A DNA stretch of 5,581 nt from Clostridia bacterium. GTDB taxonomy: Bacteria; Bacillota_A; Clostridia; Christensenellales; Aristaeellaceae. The stretch is from positions 1-5,581 of the forward strand of contig JAFRJF010000300.1 in the NCBI GenBank assembly GCA_017432405.1, in the 5' to 3' direction. Position numbers and translations under genes: made by a program. Position 1 is the stretch's first letter; every line of letters starts with the position of its first letter. This document shows positions 5,071 through 5,581 of the stretch, one piece after another. The notes under the pieces are model-generated. The model had not been told where the DNA came from. It made no database searches and saw nothing but the letters and a program-made list of their open reading frames with translations.

Positions 5071-5523
5071 ATGCTGATGCCCAAGAGAGTCAAGCACCGC
5101 AAACAGCAGCGCGGTCGCATGAAGGGTAAGGCCCAGCGGGGCAACTTCATCGCCTATGGCGAGTACGGCCTCGTGGCGACCCAGCCCGGCTGGGTGACCT
5201 CCAACCAGATCGAGGCTGCCCGTCAGGCCATGACCCGTCGCACCAAGCGCGGCGGCCAGGTCTGGATCAAGATTTTCCCCGACAAGCCCATCACTGCCAA
5301 GCCCGCTGAGACCCGAATGGGTTCCGGTAAGGGCGCCCCGGAGTACTGGGTGAGCGTCATCAAGCCCGGCCGCGTGCTGTTTGAGATGGCCGGCATTCCC
5401 GAGGAGACGGCCCGCGAGGCTCTGCGCCTGGCCGCCCACAAGCTGCCCATCACGACTAAGTTCATCAAGAAGGAGACCGTGGCGGAGCAGGCCAATACTG
5501 AGATAGGTGGTGAAGAGCAGTGA
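5071..5523 (+). CDS. rplP: 50S ribosomal protein L16
   Basis: The product is 150 aa, slightly above the usual 136-145. It starts [21 protein letters not shown] and continues with [13 protein letters not shown] (24-36). Both L16 signatures are intact: [12 protein letters not shown] (59-70) and [12 protein letters not shown] (82-93). The latter holds the arginine (R82) equivalent to the one hydroxylated in E. coli L16. L16 is a late-assembling 50S protein that contacts the A-site tRNA elbow. The last dozen or so residues ([13 protein letters not shown]) are an acidic, poorly conserved extension. The gene is 3 nt after rpsC. Its stop overlaps the GTG start of rpmC by 4 nt (GTGA), which suggests translational coupling. 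Confidence 0.98.
   Translation: MLMPKRVKHRKQQRGRMKGKAQRGNFIAYGEYGLVATQPGWVTSNQIEAARQAMTRRTKRGGQVWIKIFPDKPITAKPAETRMGSGKGAPEYWVSVIKPGRVLFEMAGIPEETAREALRLAAHKLPITTKFIKKETVAEQANTEIGGEEQ
5505..5513 (+). promoter_or_regulatory. rpmC ribosome binding site inside the rplP 3' end
   Basis: AGGTGGTGA matches the extended anti-Shine-Dalgarno complement AGGAGGTGA at eight of nine positions and lies 6 nt before the GTG start at 5520. It supports that GTG as the rpmC start even though it overlaps the rplP stop. Confidence 0.7.
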
Positions 5524-5581
5524 AAACCAAGGACGAACTGAAGGCCCTCCAGGCCAAGACCATGGCCGAGCTCGACACCGA
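5520..5581 (+). CDS. rpmC: 50S ribosomal protein L29, N-terminal part (3' end outside the window)
   Basis: A GTG start overlapping the rplP stop opens a frame that stays open to the window edge. It gives 20 residues ([20 protein letters not shown]), consistent with the start of L29, a small helical-hairpin protein of about 65 aa that normally follows L16 in this operon. L29 sits next to L23 at the tunnel exit. The identification rests on position and on the short MK-x-K-E-L-type N-terminus. The in-frame ATG at 5562 would remove the first helix and has no ribosome site. Confidence 0.85.
   Translation, partial: MKTKDELKALQAKTMAELDT

Overview
This window is the first half of the bacterial S10 ribosomal-protein operon, all on the + strand, in the canonical order rpsJ-rplC-rplD-rplW-rplB-rpsS-rplV-rpsC-rplP-rpmC. 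The last gene is cut by the window edge. Every identification rests on strongly conserved protein sequence, so the genes are close to certain. The organism looks like a high-GC Firmicute, probably a gut-type clostridium. This is inferred from strong AGGAGG-type Shine-Dalgarno sites before most genes, clostridial-style L3 and L22 sequences, and coding regions rich in G or C at third codon positions. I cannot name the genus.

Layout: 1-105 is the tail of an unidentified + strand gene. A well-formed sigma-70/sigma-A-type promoter follows (TTGACT, 17-bp spacer, TATAAT at 157-185), with an A/T-rich UP-like tract upstream and a perfect 10-bp inverted repeat straddling the -10 box. A leader of about 280 nt, rich in short hairpins and containing a three-codon open frame with a good ribosome site, precedes rpsJ (473-781). 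From rplC to rpmC the genes are tightly packed, with gaps of 3-22 nt or ATGA/GTGA overlaps, except for two non-coding gaps. One is 158 nt between rpsJ and rplC. The other is 172 nt between rplW and rplB and holds a heptanucleotide tandem array plus several mutually exclusive hairpins. I see no intrinsic terminator and no convincing internal promoter, so the simplest reading is one long transcript from the promoter near 192.

Together the genes make 30S head proteins (S10, S19, S3) and 50S proteins. L2 and L3 lie near the peptidyl-transferase centre, L4 and L22 line the exit tunnel, L23 is at the tunnel exit, L16 is near the A-site tRNA, and L29 sits beside L23. S10 is also NusE, a transcription antitermination factor.

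This is core housekeeping DNA and I find no evidence of a new biological system. The points worth a second look are the promoter inverted repeat, the structured leader with its mini-ORF, the heptad array and switch-like folding in the rplW-rplB gap, and a 13-residue insertion plus an Arg-rich tail in S3.
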